Shown here: positions 9,705 to 18,757 of the stretch, piece by piece
Numbering within the stretch: position 1 is the stretch's first letter
How the letters are laid out: each line of letters opens with the position of its first letter
Source: Cytobacillus pseudoceanisediminis
Lineage (GTDB): Bacteria > Bacillota > Bacilli > Bacillales > Cytobacillaceae
Length of the DNA stretch: 64,000 nt
Assembly (NCBI RefSeq): GCF_023516215.1
Contig: NZ_CP097349.1
Span: 310,001-374,000 of the forward strand
Direction: 5' to 3'
Notes under the pieces: generated by a model
What the model saw: the letters and a program-made list of their open reading frames with translations, nothing else
What the model was told of the DNA's origin: nothing
Database searches by the model: none
Made by a program: the position numbers and the translations under genes

Positions 9705-10396
9705 TTAAAAGATTGTCTCTAAGAGCTGATCAGGGTTTATGATTAAATGTCCATCCTGATCTGTTTCAATTAACTTTTCTTTTTTCATTTTGGTTAAAGT
9801 CCTGCTGACCGTTTCCCTTGTAGTGCCAATCATATTGGCGAGGTCTTTATTGGTGAAGTCCCCTTTTAAAAGAAAGCTGCCGTTTTCAAGCGTTTTTCCA
9901 TGCATTTTGGCTAGACGGACAAGTAATTTGATAATTTGTTCATAAGTATTGTTTAAAATTTGCGCTTCCAGCCGCTCCTGAAGATCAACAATCTTCTCGC
10001 CCAGAACTTTAAACACCTTAATGCATAGCACGGGATTTTCAATTAGTACCTTTTCAAATTGCGAAATTGGTACAACGACGAGTTGAGCATTTTCAAGCAC
10101 CTCCGAAAAAGCCGGATATCCCCCTTTTCTGAAAAATCCTACGTGAGGAAACATCTCGCCTTTTGTTAAGATGGCAACAATCTGCTCTTTTCCATTAATA
10201 TCACTTCTATAAATCTTAACTCTGCCGTTGTTAATAAAATAAACATTATCCAGCGGGTCATCCTGAAGAAAAACATGGCTTCCTTTTTCCAATCCCGTGA
10301 AATTGATATCTCTACCACTTTATCGAGCTCTTCATTGTTCAGTTCTTTAAATAGAGAGAACTGGGAAAGAACTCCCTTAATTTCTTCTGCTCTCAT
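9705..10396 (-). CDS. Crp/Fnr-family transcription regulator (frameshifted)
   Basis: Corrected length 230 residues. The N-terminal half is a cyclic-nucleotide-binding-type beta roll. The C-terminal half has a helix-turn-helix with FTNKDLANMIGTTRETVSRT, the Crp-family recognition segment. I see no N- or C-terminal cysteine cluster, so it is not a typical oxygen-sensing Fe-S Fnr; an ArcR/FnrL-like or ligand-free member is likelier. Start ATG 10396 has GAGGTGG. The frame breaks at the T5 run 10284-10288 (A5 on the coding strand); one more base fuses RDWKK to GSHVFLQDDPLDN. A Crp/Fnr-like palindrome occurs at 24.61 kb, but linkage to this protein is speculation. Confidence 0.85.
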
Positions 10397-10517
10397 AATC
10401 CACCTCTTGCGTCTGTCCTATAAAGCTTATTGTAACAAAAAACATTCTTAACGTTCATATAAAGAAAAGCTTATTTTAAAATCAGTTTCCTTAAAGAAGA
10501 TAGTCCGGCTGGGACGT

Positions 10518-11435
10518 CTAAATATATCGGACCTTCTTGGTGAAAAATGATTTTAATCCCTGAGCGAATATATTAAACGTTAAGATGGCACAGGTCATTG
10601 CAAATGCTGGGAAGAAAGGAATCCAAATCGGGCCTCTTATATCCTCAAAGGCTTTCATCAGCATCATAGGCCAAGAAATCGAATTATTGACCAATTGCCA
10701 ATCTCCTCCCATGGATTGAACTAAATCCTGGGAAATAAAAATGCCGACAAACCCTAATTGACCAAGTAAAAACATGACTTTTCCAAGGTCTGTAACCATA
10801 TATACAAGAAGCTTGCTAAATAGAAAAGGCAGATAGTATGTTCTGAAAAGCCTGTATGGTGAAGCTCCAGCAGCAATCCCTCCATATATATATTCTTTGG
10901 AAGAAATCTGATCAAATTCCAGCTTTATCATTTCTGCGGCACGGGGCATTTCTGCCAGACCTATAATTAGGAGCAGGAATAGGGGCCGGTGTTCAGTTAA
11001 CAAAAATGGCGGAAGCATGGCAAGAAGCATGACAATGATGATGGTCGGAATATATGACAGCAGTCCATTAAGCCATTTAAGGAAGAGGTGTGTACCCATC
11101 CATTTTTTGTGCGCAAGAAAGGAGAGCGGAATTGCCAGTGTATATCTCAGGCCAGTTATACAGGCGACCAGCAAAATGGTTTCTTTTGCGCCCAATATAA
11201 TCAGGCTGAGTAAATCCCTTCCGCTTTTGTCAGTGCCGAATATGTATTCCTCTGATGGCGGATAAGGCGGTATAACGGGCTTTTTATCCTCATTAAGGAT
11301 GTAAGTAATCTTTGTTAACTCGCGGTCTACAAAAGGAAGATAAGGTCCGGCAAACGTGATTGCCAATAGTAGCATCAGAAAAACAGTTCCTGTGCAAAAT
11401 AGGGCATGTCTCTTAAACCATATTAAAACGCGCAT
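10518..11435 (-). CDS. OppC-like ABC transporter permease (second pair)
   Basis: A 305-residue DppC/OppC-type permease: one N-terminal membrane segment, an external region with YIFGTDKSGRDLLSL (family motif GTDxxGRD), then five membrane segments with the ATPase-contact loop SSKEYIYGGIAAGASPYRLF. Start ATG 11435 lies 7 nt after the stop of the upstream permease, with GGAG in the gap, so the two are translationally coupled. No ATPase or binding-protein gene neighbours it. It is a distant paralogue of the pair at 5.6-7.5 kb. Confidence 0.86.
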   Translation of the reverse strand: MRVLIWFKRHALFCTGTVFLMLLLAITFAGPYLPFVDRELTKITYILNEDKKPVIPPYPPSEEYIFGTDKSGRDLLSLIILGAKETILLVACITGLRYTLAIPLSFLAHKKWMGTHLFLKWLNGLLSYIPTIIIVMLLAMLPPFLLTEHRPLFLLLIIGLAEMPRAAEMIKLEFDQISSKEYIYGGIAAGASPYRLFRTYYLPFLFSKLLVYMVTDLGKVMFLLGQLGFVGIFISQDLVQSMGGDWQLVNNSISWPMMLMKAFEDIRGPIWIPFFPAFAMTCAILTFNIFAQGLKSFFTKKVRYI

Positions 11436-11441
11436 ACTCCA

Positions 11442-12333
11442 TCACGCCCTTCCTTTTGGCATGAGCCAGAATTTTGCTATCTGTGAAAGGATAATAGTAA
11501 TAAACATGATAAAGAGAAAAGGGAGCATCAGGGACAGTGCCTTAATTTCATCATTAGATGTTATGCTGAATAGAAGCTCCTTGCCTGCCCCATTATAGCC
11601 AGCCAGCTTTTCAATGATTGGCAGACTGGATAGGATATAGAGCATCACCAGCTGCGCCTGGTTCAAAATGGGGGACCAGCAATTCCATAGCATATGCAGG
11701 AGTGCTTTAAAGTCGCCAAGCCCTTTTGCATAGGTGGTGCGCACATACTCTTCGCCCATTTCATTTTCAAGTGCAGCCGAGGTAAAACGGGACATGTGAA
11801 GAAATGGAAACACGGATAAAGAAATGAGCGGCAGTAAAAAGCTATACCAATTTTCATGCCCATATAGCTTAAAGTAAGGAAGCCCTTGCTGCATCAACAG
11901 AATCAGAAGGTATTGAATGGCAATAAAAAGAAAAAATCGGGTATGGAAGAAAACAGCCAGGAAAGAAAGTTCTGAAGCTTCCCGGAAAATTTTTTCTCCT
12001 GTAAAATTGGAGTGCACCCATCAGTGTGCCAAGCAGCATGCTGACCATGAAGGCCGGCAAAATAATCTTAATGCTGCGCTTAACAAATATCGCTGATTCC
12101 TCACTGACTGGGCGTCCGCTCCTTGCATCACCCAAACCTTTTTCAGTTACTATATAAACAGTGAAATCTTGTATTCTCTCTTTATATAATTCAAAGCTAA
12201 AGGGGTAATCCGCTTCAACATGAAACGCCGAAAAAACAGCTATTTCTTGTTCCCGGGGAAGAAGAAGAATCAGGATAAATCCAATTAGAATTAACAAAAA
12301 CACCGCTGCTGATTTTAAAATGCTGTAAAGCAT
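11442..12333 (-). CDS. OppB-like ABC transporter permease (second pair, two frameshifts)
   Basis: Corrected length 297 residues. It has a DppB/OppB-type layout: a first membrane segment, an external domain, then five membrane segments, with the loop EEYVRTTYAKGLGDFKALL as ATPase contact. Two single-base losses explain the broken frame: the T6 run 11990-11995 and the A6 run 11931-11936 (plus-strand bases). Adding one to each yields the continuous family-like stretch KLQNFLSWLFSSIPDFFLF. Start ATG 12333 has AGAGGTGA upstream. It forms an operon with the OppC-like gene and is divergent from mrfA. Confidence 0.82.
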
Positions 12334-12506
12334 GGCTTCACCTCTTAAAAAAATGAAAAATATACATAATATTGTCCTATATTTAGAACTTTCAGTCAAT
12401 TTTTCCCATGAAGTCTAATTTAGGGAATTGAGGACGAAGGATTTTAGAGTTTAATAGAATATTTCCATAAAAAGTTAATGGGATTTAAGAGTTTGCTCTG
12501 TTAGAA

Positions 12507-12520
12507 CGAACGTTTATTCG
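12507..12520 (+). promoter_or_regulatory. LexA/DinR-like box upstream of mrfA
   Basis: CGAAC-GTTT-ATTCG differs at one position from the Bacillus SOS box (CGAAC-N4-GTTCG). It sits 28 nt before the mrfA start codon and just upstream of a possible -10 (TAGAAT, 12522-12527). It suggests damage-inducible expression of mrfAB here; not verified. Confidence 0.45.
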
Positions 12521-12547
12521 CTAGAATAGGGGTATGAGGTGAAATAG

Positions 12548-14847
12548 ATGAAAGTGCGTAAAAATCTGCCTGAAATCATGAAAGAACTTATATCTGAACA
12601 GCAATATAAAGATAATATTGTCCATTGGCATACAATAGAAGAAAAAGAGGCTAAGACTGCCGGCCTTCCGGAAGACATACATCCGTCTTTAATAGAAGCA
12701 TTGCAAAATAGGGGCATTACAAGGCTTTATACACATCAAAAAACATCTTATCGGGCAGCCATGAATGGGGACAGTCTTGTGGCAGTTACTCCAACGGCCT
12801 CAGGCAAAACACTTTGCTACAACCTTCCAGTCCTGCAGACGATCGTCAATGATCCAGATGCAAGGGCGCTTTATATGTTTCCGACAAAAGCCTTGGCTCA
12901 GGACCAAAAAAGCGAAATCAATGAAATCATCCAGGAGTCCGGATTGGATATCAATTCCTATACATACGACGGGGATACACCAGCAAATATTCGGCAAAAG
13001 GTACGCAGGGCTGGGCATGTGGTTATAACAAACCCGGACATGCTTCATTCGGCGATATTGCCCCATCATACAAAATGGGTGTCTTTGTTTGAAAATTTGA
13101 AGTATGTGGTCATAGATGAACTTCATATTTACAGAGGGGTATTTGGCAGTCATGTAGCCAATGTCATACGCCGCCTTAGACGGATTTGCCGTTTTTATGG
13201 AAGTGACCCCATTTTTATCTGTACTTCTGCAACAATTGCAAATCCATTGGAACTCGCAGAAAAGCTTACAGAAAAGCCGATGAAACTTGTAGATAATAAT
13301 GGAGCCCCGAGCGGGAAAAAACATTTTGTATTTTACAATCCTCCTATTGTCAATAAACCGCTGAATATTAGAAGAAGCGCTACTCTAGAAGCGAGAAAGC
13401 TCGCAGGTGAACTACTGAAAAATAAAATCCAGACCATTGTGTTTGCAAGAAGCAGAGTCAGAGTCGAGATTCTGCTGACATACCTCCAGGAGCTTGTAAA
13501 GCATAAGTTGGGACCTAAAGCCATTCGGGGTTATAGAGGCGGTTATCTGCCAACTCAGAGGCGGGAAATTGAAAAAGGACTTCGTTCAGGGGAGATTTAT
13601 GGAGTTGTCAGCACAAATGCGCTTGAGCTCGGAGTGGACATCGGACAGCTGCAGGTTTGTATTATGACCGGATACCCCGGTACAATTGCCAGCTCATGGC
13701 AGCAGGCTGGCCGTGCAGGCAGAAGGCATGGTGAATCGCTTGTCATCATGGTGGCAAGCTCCAGTCCGCTTGACCAATATGTTATTCAAAACCCTGATTA
13801 CTTTTTTAATAAAAGTCCTGAAACAGCCAGAATTAATCCAGATAATCTTATTATTCTGGTGGATCATATCAAGTGTGCAGCCTATGAGCTTCCTTTTAAT
13901 GCCGGGGAACGTTTTGGCACCTTTGAAACTGAAGAGGTATTGGAATACCTGGCAGAAGAAAGGGTACTGCATCAAAATGGAGATAAATTTTATTGGATGA
14001 AAGACTCATTTCCTGCCCATAACATCAGCCTCCGTTCAGCATCACAGGAAAATGTCGTTATAATCGATCAATCGGATATCGCGAATGTGAAAGTTATTGG
14101 CGAAATGGACCGCTTTTCCGCTATGACCCTTCTGCATGAAGAAGCAATCTATCTCCACCAGGGGACCCAGTTTCAGGTGGAAATGCTTGATTGGGAAGAG
14201 AAAAAGCATTTGTCCGCGAAGTGGATGTAGACTATTTTACAGATGCTAACCTGGCAGTTGAGCTAAAGGTGCTGGAACAGGATAAACTCAGATCATCCAC
14301 CATTGGGGAAGTAGGGTTTGGGGATGTAAGTGTTGTGGCAATGGCTACGATCTTTAAGAAAATTAAGTTTGAAACACATGAAAATATCGGATCCGGTCCA
14401 ATAACACTTCCGGAAGAAGAACTTCATACAAGCTCAACCTGGCTTTCGTTTAACAAGGAATCCTTAAATTATAAGCAAGACCGGCTTGAGCAGGGACTCA
14501 TCGGAACAGCACATGCGCTTAAACATATTGTGCCTCTTTTTGTTATGTGCGATCCTCAGGATGTTCATGTTGTCCCACAGGTAAAAGCGGCCCATAATGA
14601 AAAGCCGACGATCTTTTTTTATGACAGGTATCCCGGCGGGGTAGGGCTAAGCGAGAAGATTTTTGGGGGAATAGAACATATCATGCACGAAACGATGGAA
14701 ATGGTCAGCAGATGTTCATGTGAGCATGGGTGTCCTTCCTGCATTGGAACTGATACCTCTTCAGAAACCGCGAAAAAAGACGTACTCAGGATTCTCAGCT
14801 CTTTTAAAAATGGAGTTAATCGAGCAGGTGATAGACTTGTCCATTAA
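12548..14847 (+). CDS. mrfA: Mitomycin-repair DNA helicase MrfA (YprA), frameshifted
   Basis: Superfamily 2 DEAD/H-type helicase that with MrfB excises mitomycin C and other bulky adducts independently of UvrABC in B. subtilis. Seen: Walker A-like TPTASGKTLCY near residue 80, the Walker B box VIDELH, TSATIAN, and helicase C motifs VSTNALELGVDIG and QQAGRAGRR. A C-terminal domain has four clustered cysteines, CSCEHGCPSC, the zinc-binding DUF1998 type. The frame breaks at the A5 run 14201-14205; one extra A yields a 766-residue protein, near the family length. GAGGTGA precedes ATG 12548. Its stop overlaps the start of mrfB. Confidence 0.93.
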
Positions 14848-16096
14848 AAACAAACTGAACAGGCTAAAGGGCCATCTCGGTACAGAGAAGGATAAACAGC
14901 CATCACCCGTCAAGTTGTCAAAGAATAATATCGATGTGCCATTTAAAGAAGTATGGGAAGCCGAAAGTGTCTATCCATATTATTTTGAAGACTCCTATTG
15001 CCTTGTGAGGGAAAAGGAATATAGCCTTGATCAAATGCATGGAATCTATTCTTTTGGCCAGTTTACAGCGGCGGTGGAGGCCTGGAATTCTTCAGGCATC
15101 ACGCATCCGCTGTCTGCTGCCGGACATGGGCCGGAAAATCTTTTCTTCTTTGATACAGAGACAACAGGCTTAGGCGGAGGGACTGGAAACACTATTTTCC
15201 TGCTTGGCCAAGCCAGTCTGCACGGAGATAAAATAAAGCTGAAGCAGCATATCCTTCCTCATCCTGGAGCCGAGATTCCATTGTATAAAAGCTTTCTTGA
15301 AAGCATTGATTATTCAACAATGGTGACATACAACGGGAAGGCTTTCGACTGGCCGCAGGTAAAAACGAGGCATACCCTTCTGAAGGAGCATGTCCCCAAA
15401 CTTCCTCCATTTGGCCATTTTGATTTGTATCATGCAGCAAGGAGAATGTGGAAGCACAAACTCGAGAGGATAAAACTTACTGCAGTGGAAAAAGATGTTT
15501 TGGGGATCGAAAGAAAGGATGATATTCCGGGTTTTCTGGCACCGATGATCTATTTTGATTTTGTGGAAAGAAAAAATCCTGAAGGAATGCTGGGAATAAT
15601 TAAACATAATGAAATAGATATTTTGTCCCTGATCAGTCTTTATACACATCTTTCTTTCCAAATAATGCAGCTGGATGAAAAACAGACTCCCCGTGAGGTC
15701 TATGAAGTAGGAAGATGGCTTTCGACATTGGGTGAATCTTCACAGGCGAAGACAGCCTTTAATAGAATATCTGAAGGAGAGTCTTCTGAAGCTTTGGATG
15801 CCAGGTTTGCACTGGCTTTTGAGCATAAGAAACATAAAAATTGGGATGAGGCGGCAAAATTATGGAAGGATATTGCTGAAAAAGGCCTGATGAATAGGAA
15901 GGTAATATCATGCATTGAACTGGCCAAGATCTATGAGCATCGCTTAAAGGATATAGGCCAGGCAATTATATATGCGAAAAAAGCTTTTAACATGATGAAA
16001 GATATCTCAGGTGGCGAAACAGAAAAGCTGAAAATAAAACAGGAAGAATTGCATCGGCGGATTGTACGGCTTGAACGAAAGTTTAATCGAACTTAA
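14837..16096 (+). CDS. mrfB: MrfB (YprB) DEDD-type exonuclease
   Basis: A 419-residue partner of MrfA. Ribonuclease H-fold exonuclease motifs are visible: FFDTETTGLGGGTGN (DxE), TYNGKAFDWPQ, and HNEIDILSL near residue 260. These are followed by a helical TPR-like C-terminus (DARFALAFEHKKHKNWDEAA...). I chose TTG 14837 (start MSIKNKLNRLKGHL, resembling the B. subtilis N-terminus) because AGGTGA lies five bases upstream; it overlaps the mrfA stop. An in-frame ATG at 14810 is the alternative. The tight overlap implies co-translation with mrfA. Confidence 0.9.
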   Translation: MSIKNKLNRLKGHLGTEKDKQPSPVKLSKNNIDVPFKEVWEAESVYPYYFEDSYCLVREKEYSLDQMHGIYSFGQFTAAVEAWNSSGITHPLSAAGHGPENLFFFDTETTGLGGGTGNTIFLLGQASLHGDKIKLKQHILPHPGAEIPLYKSFLESIDYSTMVTYNGKAFDWPQVKTRHTLLKEHVPKLPPFGHFDLYHAARRMWKHKLERIKLTAVEKDVLGIERKDDIPGFLAPMIYFDFVERKNPEGMLGIIKHNEIDILSLISLYTHLSFQIMQLDEKQTPREVYEVGRWLSTLGESSQAKTAFNRISEGESSEALDARFALAFEHKKHKNWDEAAKLWKDIAEKGLMNRKVISCIELAKIYEHRLKDIGQAIIYAKKAFNMMKDISGGETEKLKIKQEELHRRIVRLERKFNRT

Positions 16097-16231
16097 ATTT
16101 CCCTGTAACATAATTTTAATATACCAGACAAAAAAATCCACTATTTCCTAGTTGTATGTACTTCTTCTTACAGGTAAAATTATAACTTGTGTGGTACTTT
16201 TTTAGGAATTTTATATAGTGAGGCTGGTAAA

Positions 16232-16327
16232 ATGTATAAAGCAATCTTATTTTTATTCTTCCTTGTGATTTTCACTACAGCAATCGTTTTCTCCAATTTA
16301 AAAGACAGTTTCTACAGCATGCTCTAA
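16232..16327 (+). CDS. Possible 31-residue single-pass membrane peptide
   Basis: Begins MYKAILFLFFLVIFTTAIVF: one hydrophobic helix followed by a short polar tail. GAGG lies about nine bases upstream. It occupies part of the 328-nt gap between mrfB and cotD, where I otherwise see only AT-rich DNA. Length and hydrophobicity make it plausible, but there is no homology evidence. Confidence 0.4.
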   Translation: MYKAILFLFFLVIFTTAIVFSNLKDSFYSML

Positions 16328-16424
16328 GGCTAGTACCTAAAAAATAGGTGTTTTCATTAGTACAAGATTACTCTTTCTCACATAGGTTGTTAATGTAAAA
16401 ACAATTTAGAAAGGGGATCTTTAC

Positions 16425-16802
16425 ATGTTTTGCAGACCAAGACCTTCGCAGGTGATGCCTGCTGTTGTTCATCCGACAAAATGCTGTGTAACTCATTCTT
16501 TCCAGAACATTGTGGTTCCACACATTCATCCTACACATCATACTCATGTAAACCACATTAACTATGAGAATCAGCATTCTTTCCCGCATACTCAGTCAAA
16601 TGTGAACCAGGTGACACAATCAAATGTTAATATGGGACCAAGACCAGGCGTGGCAGGTGCATATAGCCCAGGAATGGGTCCAGGTATGGGAATGGGCCCA
16701 GGTATGGGAATGGGTCCAGGATATGGCGGACCAGGAACTGGCGTAGCAGGAGCATCAACCGGAATGGGGCCAAAACAAGGGCCGAGTTTTTCCGGCAGAT
16801 AA
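16425..16802 (+). CDS. cotD: Inner spore coat protein CotD
   Basis: A 125-residue coat protein. The N-terminal half carries the CotD-type Cys/His-rich region (MFCRPRPSQVMPAV, KCCVTHSFQNIVVPHIHP, HTHVNHINYEN). The C-terminal half is an expanded Gly/Met/Pro tract with repeats of GPGMGM, longer than in B. subtilis CotD. AAAGGGGA precedes ATG 16425. Expected to be made in the mother cell under sigma-K; a weak sigma-K-like AC-N17-CATA pattern lies near 16362-16384. Position between mrfAB and ypsA agrees with B. subtilis. Confidence 0.92.
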   Translation: MFCRPRPSQVMPAVVHPTKCCVTHSFQNIVVPHIHPTHHTHVNHINYENQHSFPHTQSNVNQVTQSNVNMGPRPGVAGAYSPGMGPGMGMGPGMGMGPGYGGPGTGVAGASTGMGPKQGPSFSGR

Positions 16803-16805
16803 TCA

Positions 16806-16831
16806 ACAAGGGCTTTATGCCCTTGTTTTAT
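16806..16831 (+). terminator. Terminator after cotD
   Basis: ACAAGGGC-TTTAT-GCCCTTGT plus a T-rich tail. Confidence 0.85.
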
Positions 16832-16896
16832 TTATATAAATATCAAATGGAAACTTAAATGAGTCCCGGCCAGATTTCTTTAAGGAGTTTTTGCAA

Positions 16897-17465
16897 TTGA
16901 CAAAAGTAGCAGTTATTTCAGGGTATAAGCCTTTTGAAGTAGGGATATTTAAAAATGATGACCCGGCAGTCGGCTATATAAAAACCGCCATAAGAAAAAG
17001 CCTGCTTTCCCTGATTGATGATGGGCTCGAGTGGGTAATTATCAGCGGGCAGCTGGGTGCCGAGCTTTGGGCGGCTGAAGTTGTATCTGACCTTAAGCTG
17101 GAAGGTTACGAAGACCTGAAGCTTGCATTCATAACTCCTTTTTGGAGCAGGAAGCATCCTGGAAGGATGCGAACAAAGAATGGTATGAATCCATACTGCT
17201 TCAGGCTGATTTTGTTGATTCAGTATCAAAAAAACCTTATGAAAGTCCTCAGCAATTCAGGGTGAAAAATCATTTTTTTGTCGGCAAAAGTGATGTGCTG
17301 CTTCTTTTTTATGATTTGGAAAAAGAGGGAAGCCCCAAATATTTGTATGAAACCGCAAAAAAATATCAGGAAGAAAATGAATATGAAATTAGACTAATCA
17401 CCTTTTATGATTTACAATTGATTGTAGAAGAAGAACAATTCTCTCAGAGAGACATATTTGAATAA
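16897..17465 (+). CDS. ypsA: SLOG-family protein YpsA (frameshifted)
   Basis: Corrected length 189 residues. A DUF1273/SLOG Rossmann-like protein reported to affect cell division in Firmicutes. Seen: N-terminal [15 protein letters not shown], then the nucleotide-binding-like [16 protein letters not shown]. The frame breaks in the T5 run 17139-17143; one extra T restores [18 protein letters not shown] and the rest of the family. I prefer TTG 16897 (AAGGAG nine bases upstream) to TTG 16891, which is too close to the same site. It lies directly before gpsB, the conserved ypsA-gpsB arrangement. Confidence 0.9.
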
Positions 17466-17477
17466 TACACAGATAAA

Positions 17478-17506
17478 TTGACAAATGTACATATCTCTGG
17501 AAAAAT
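17478..17506 (+). promoter_or_regulatory. Candidate sigma-A promoter for gpsB
   Basis: TTGACA, 17 bases, AAAAAT, about 40 nt before the gpsB start. The -35 is perfect and the -10 weak. Confidence 0.4.
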
Positions 17507-17545
17507 AGTATTAATTATGATTGGCGATATACTGAGGTGAGTATC

Positions 17546-17845
17546 ATGCTATCCGATAAAATTAAATTAACTGCAAAAGATATTTTGGAAAAAGAGTTTA
17601 AGACAGCTATGAGAGGCTATAAGCCTGAAGATGTTGACAAGTTCTTAGATTTGGTCATAAAAGATTATGAAGCATTCCATCAGGAAATTGAAGATCTTCA
17701 GCAGGAAAATATGAGATTGAAAAAACAGGTTGACGATGCTTCACGCAGACCGGCAGCACAAACTGCAGGTACAACCAATTTTGATATTCTAAAAAGATTA
17801 TCAAATCTGGAAAAACACGTTTTTGGCAGTAAATTGTATGATTGA
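17546..17845 (+). CDS. gpsB: Cell-division protein GpsB
   Basis: A 99-residue DivIVA-like protein that shuttles PBP1 between septum and side wall. The N-terminal membrane-curvature/PBP-binding domain ([20 protein letters not shown]) is followed by a coiled coil and the conserved C-terminal trimerisation segment [23 protein letters not shown] 17546 with GAGGTG six bases upstream matches the B. subtilis start; an in-frame GTG at 17537 is part of the ribosome site. Its PBP partner gene ponA is also in this window. Confidence 0.96.
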   Translation: MLSDKIKLTAKDILEKEFKTAMRGYKPEDVDKFLDLVIKDYEAFHQEIEDLQQENMRLKKQVDDASRRPAAQTAGTTNFDILKRLSNLEKHVFGSKLYD

Positions 17846-17868
17846 CAGGAATTAACAGTTTTTCCTGT
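17845..17868 (+). terminator. Weak terminator-like hairpin after gpsB
   Basis: ACAGGA...TCCTGT inverted repeat starting at the gpsB stop; no proper T tract follows, so read-through toward rnpB is possible. Confidence 0.35.
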
Positions 17869-17877
17869 TTAAAACCA

Positions 17878-17906
17878 TTGCTATTCCATCGCAGATTACA
17901 TATAAT
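17878..17906 (+). promoter_or_regulatory. Promoter of rnpB
   Basis: TTGCTA, 17 bases, TATAAT (perfect -10), ending about 14 nt before the expected 5' end of the RNase P RNA. Confidence 0.75.
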
Positions 17907-17919
17907 ATTCTTTGTGATC

Positions 17920-18332
17920 ATTAATAGCGTTCGGGTAATCGCTGCAATATGTTTTATATTGTAGAGGAAAGTCCATGCTCGCACAGGCTGAGATGCCTGT
18001 AGTGTTCGTGCCTAGCGAATTCATAAGCTAGGGCAGTCTGAGCTAGCTCTGGCTGACGGCAGGGAAAATGCCTAAGTCCTTCTGGATATGGCATGAATAC
18101 CTTGAAAGTGCCACAGTGACGTAGCCTTTTCAGAAATGAAAAGGGTGGAACGAGGTAAACCCCGCGAGCGAGAAACCCAAATGATGGTAGGGGCACTTTC
18201 CCTGAGGAAATGAACAACGGGAAGGACAGGCAGATGCCTGTAGATAGATGATTACCACCTGAGTACGAGACATTTGTCGCTTGCAGTACTACGGTACAAA
18301 ACATGGCTTACAGAACGTTATTAGTGAGACAG
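17920..18332 (+). ncRNA. rnpB: RNase P RNA, Bacillus type B
   Basis: Catalytic RNA that matures tRNA 5' ends. The conserved core is plain: GTTCGGGTAATCGCTGCA at the 5' end, GAGGAAAGTCCATGCTCGCA (P4 5' strand region), GTGCCACAGTGACG, GAGCGAGAAACCCAAAT, and ACAAAACATGGCTTACAGAA near the 3' end. The termini pair (TTAATAGCGTTC with GAACGTTATTAG). Type B layout and location after gpsB match B. subtilis. It has its own promoter and terminator. Confidence 0.97.
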
Positions 18333-18350
18333 TATGAGTGTTATAAATTC

Positions 18351-18378
18351 AAGCTCTCCTTTTTGGGAGAGCTTTTTT
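18351..18378 (+). terminator. Terminator of rnpB
   Basis: AAGCTCTCC-TTTTT-GGGAGAGCTT followed by a T run. Confidence 0.9.
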
Positions 18379-18478
18379 ACTTTTCTGCCTGCTGTTAAGA
18401 AGTTTAAGCTGTTTTCGTAAAGTTTGTTGCTATTTAATAACTTAGTTTAATGGTGTAAATTCAAAGTAGCTTATTCAA

Positions 18479-18573
18479 TGTCCTGCGGGAGGAGGGGAGC
18501 GGGAGACCCCGTAGCCGAAGCTGGCTCCCGTTCCTCCCCGCGGAAAGCAACTTCCCGCAGTGGAAATCAACGG
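18479..18573. repeat. GC-rich palindromic element (family 3, one copy)
   Basis: Lies within the 380-nt gap between rnpB and ypsC. Outer arms GTCCTGCGGGA / TTCCCGCAGTGGA and inner arms GAGGGGAGCGGGAG / CTCCCGTTCCTCCCC make a long hairpin, far richer in G+C than its surroundings. It resembles the dispersed GC-rich palindromes common in Bacillus and Geobacillus intergenic regions. The rest of the gap shows nothing I can interpret. Confidence 0.65.
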
Positions 18574-18757
18574 ACTAATTCATTAGCAAAAACACAAAAC
18601 TTTTAGAAAAAAGCAAAGCTGAAGTCCAAGATGACCAATCAGAGAACCTGAAAGGCTCATTGCGGGTAAGTAAATAAACAGATATACTTTATATGTTGAT
18701 TGCTAAGCCGAGTTAGGGTATACATAATAGTAATAAGAATTAGGTTAGGGTGAAAAT

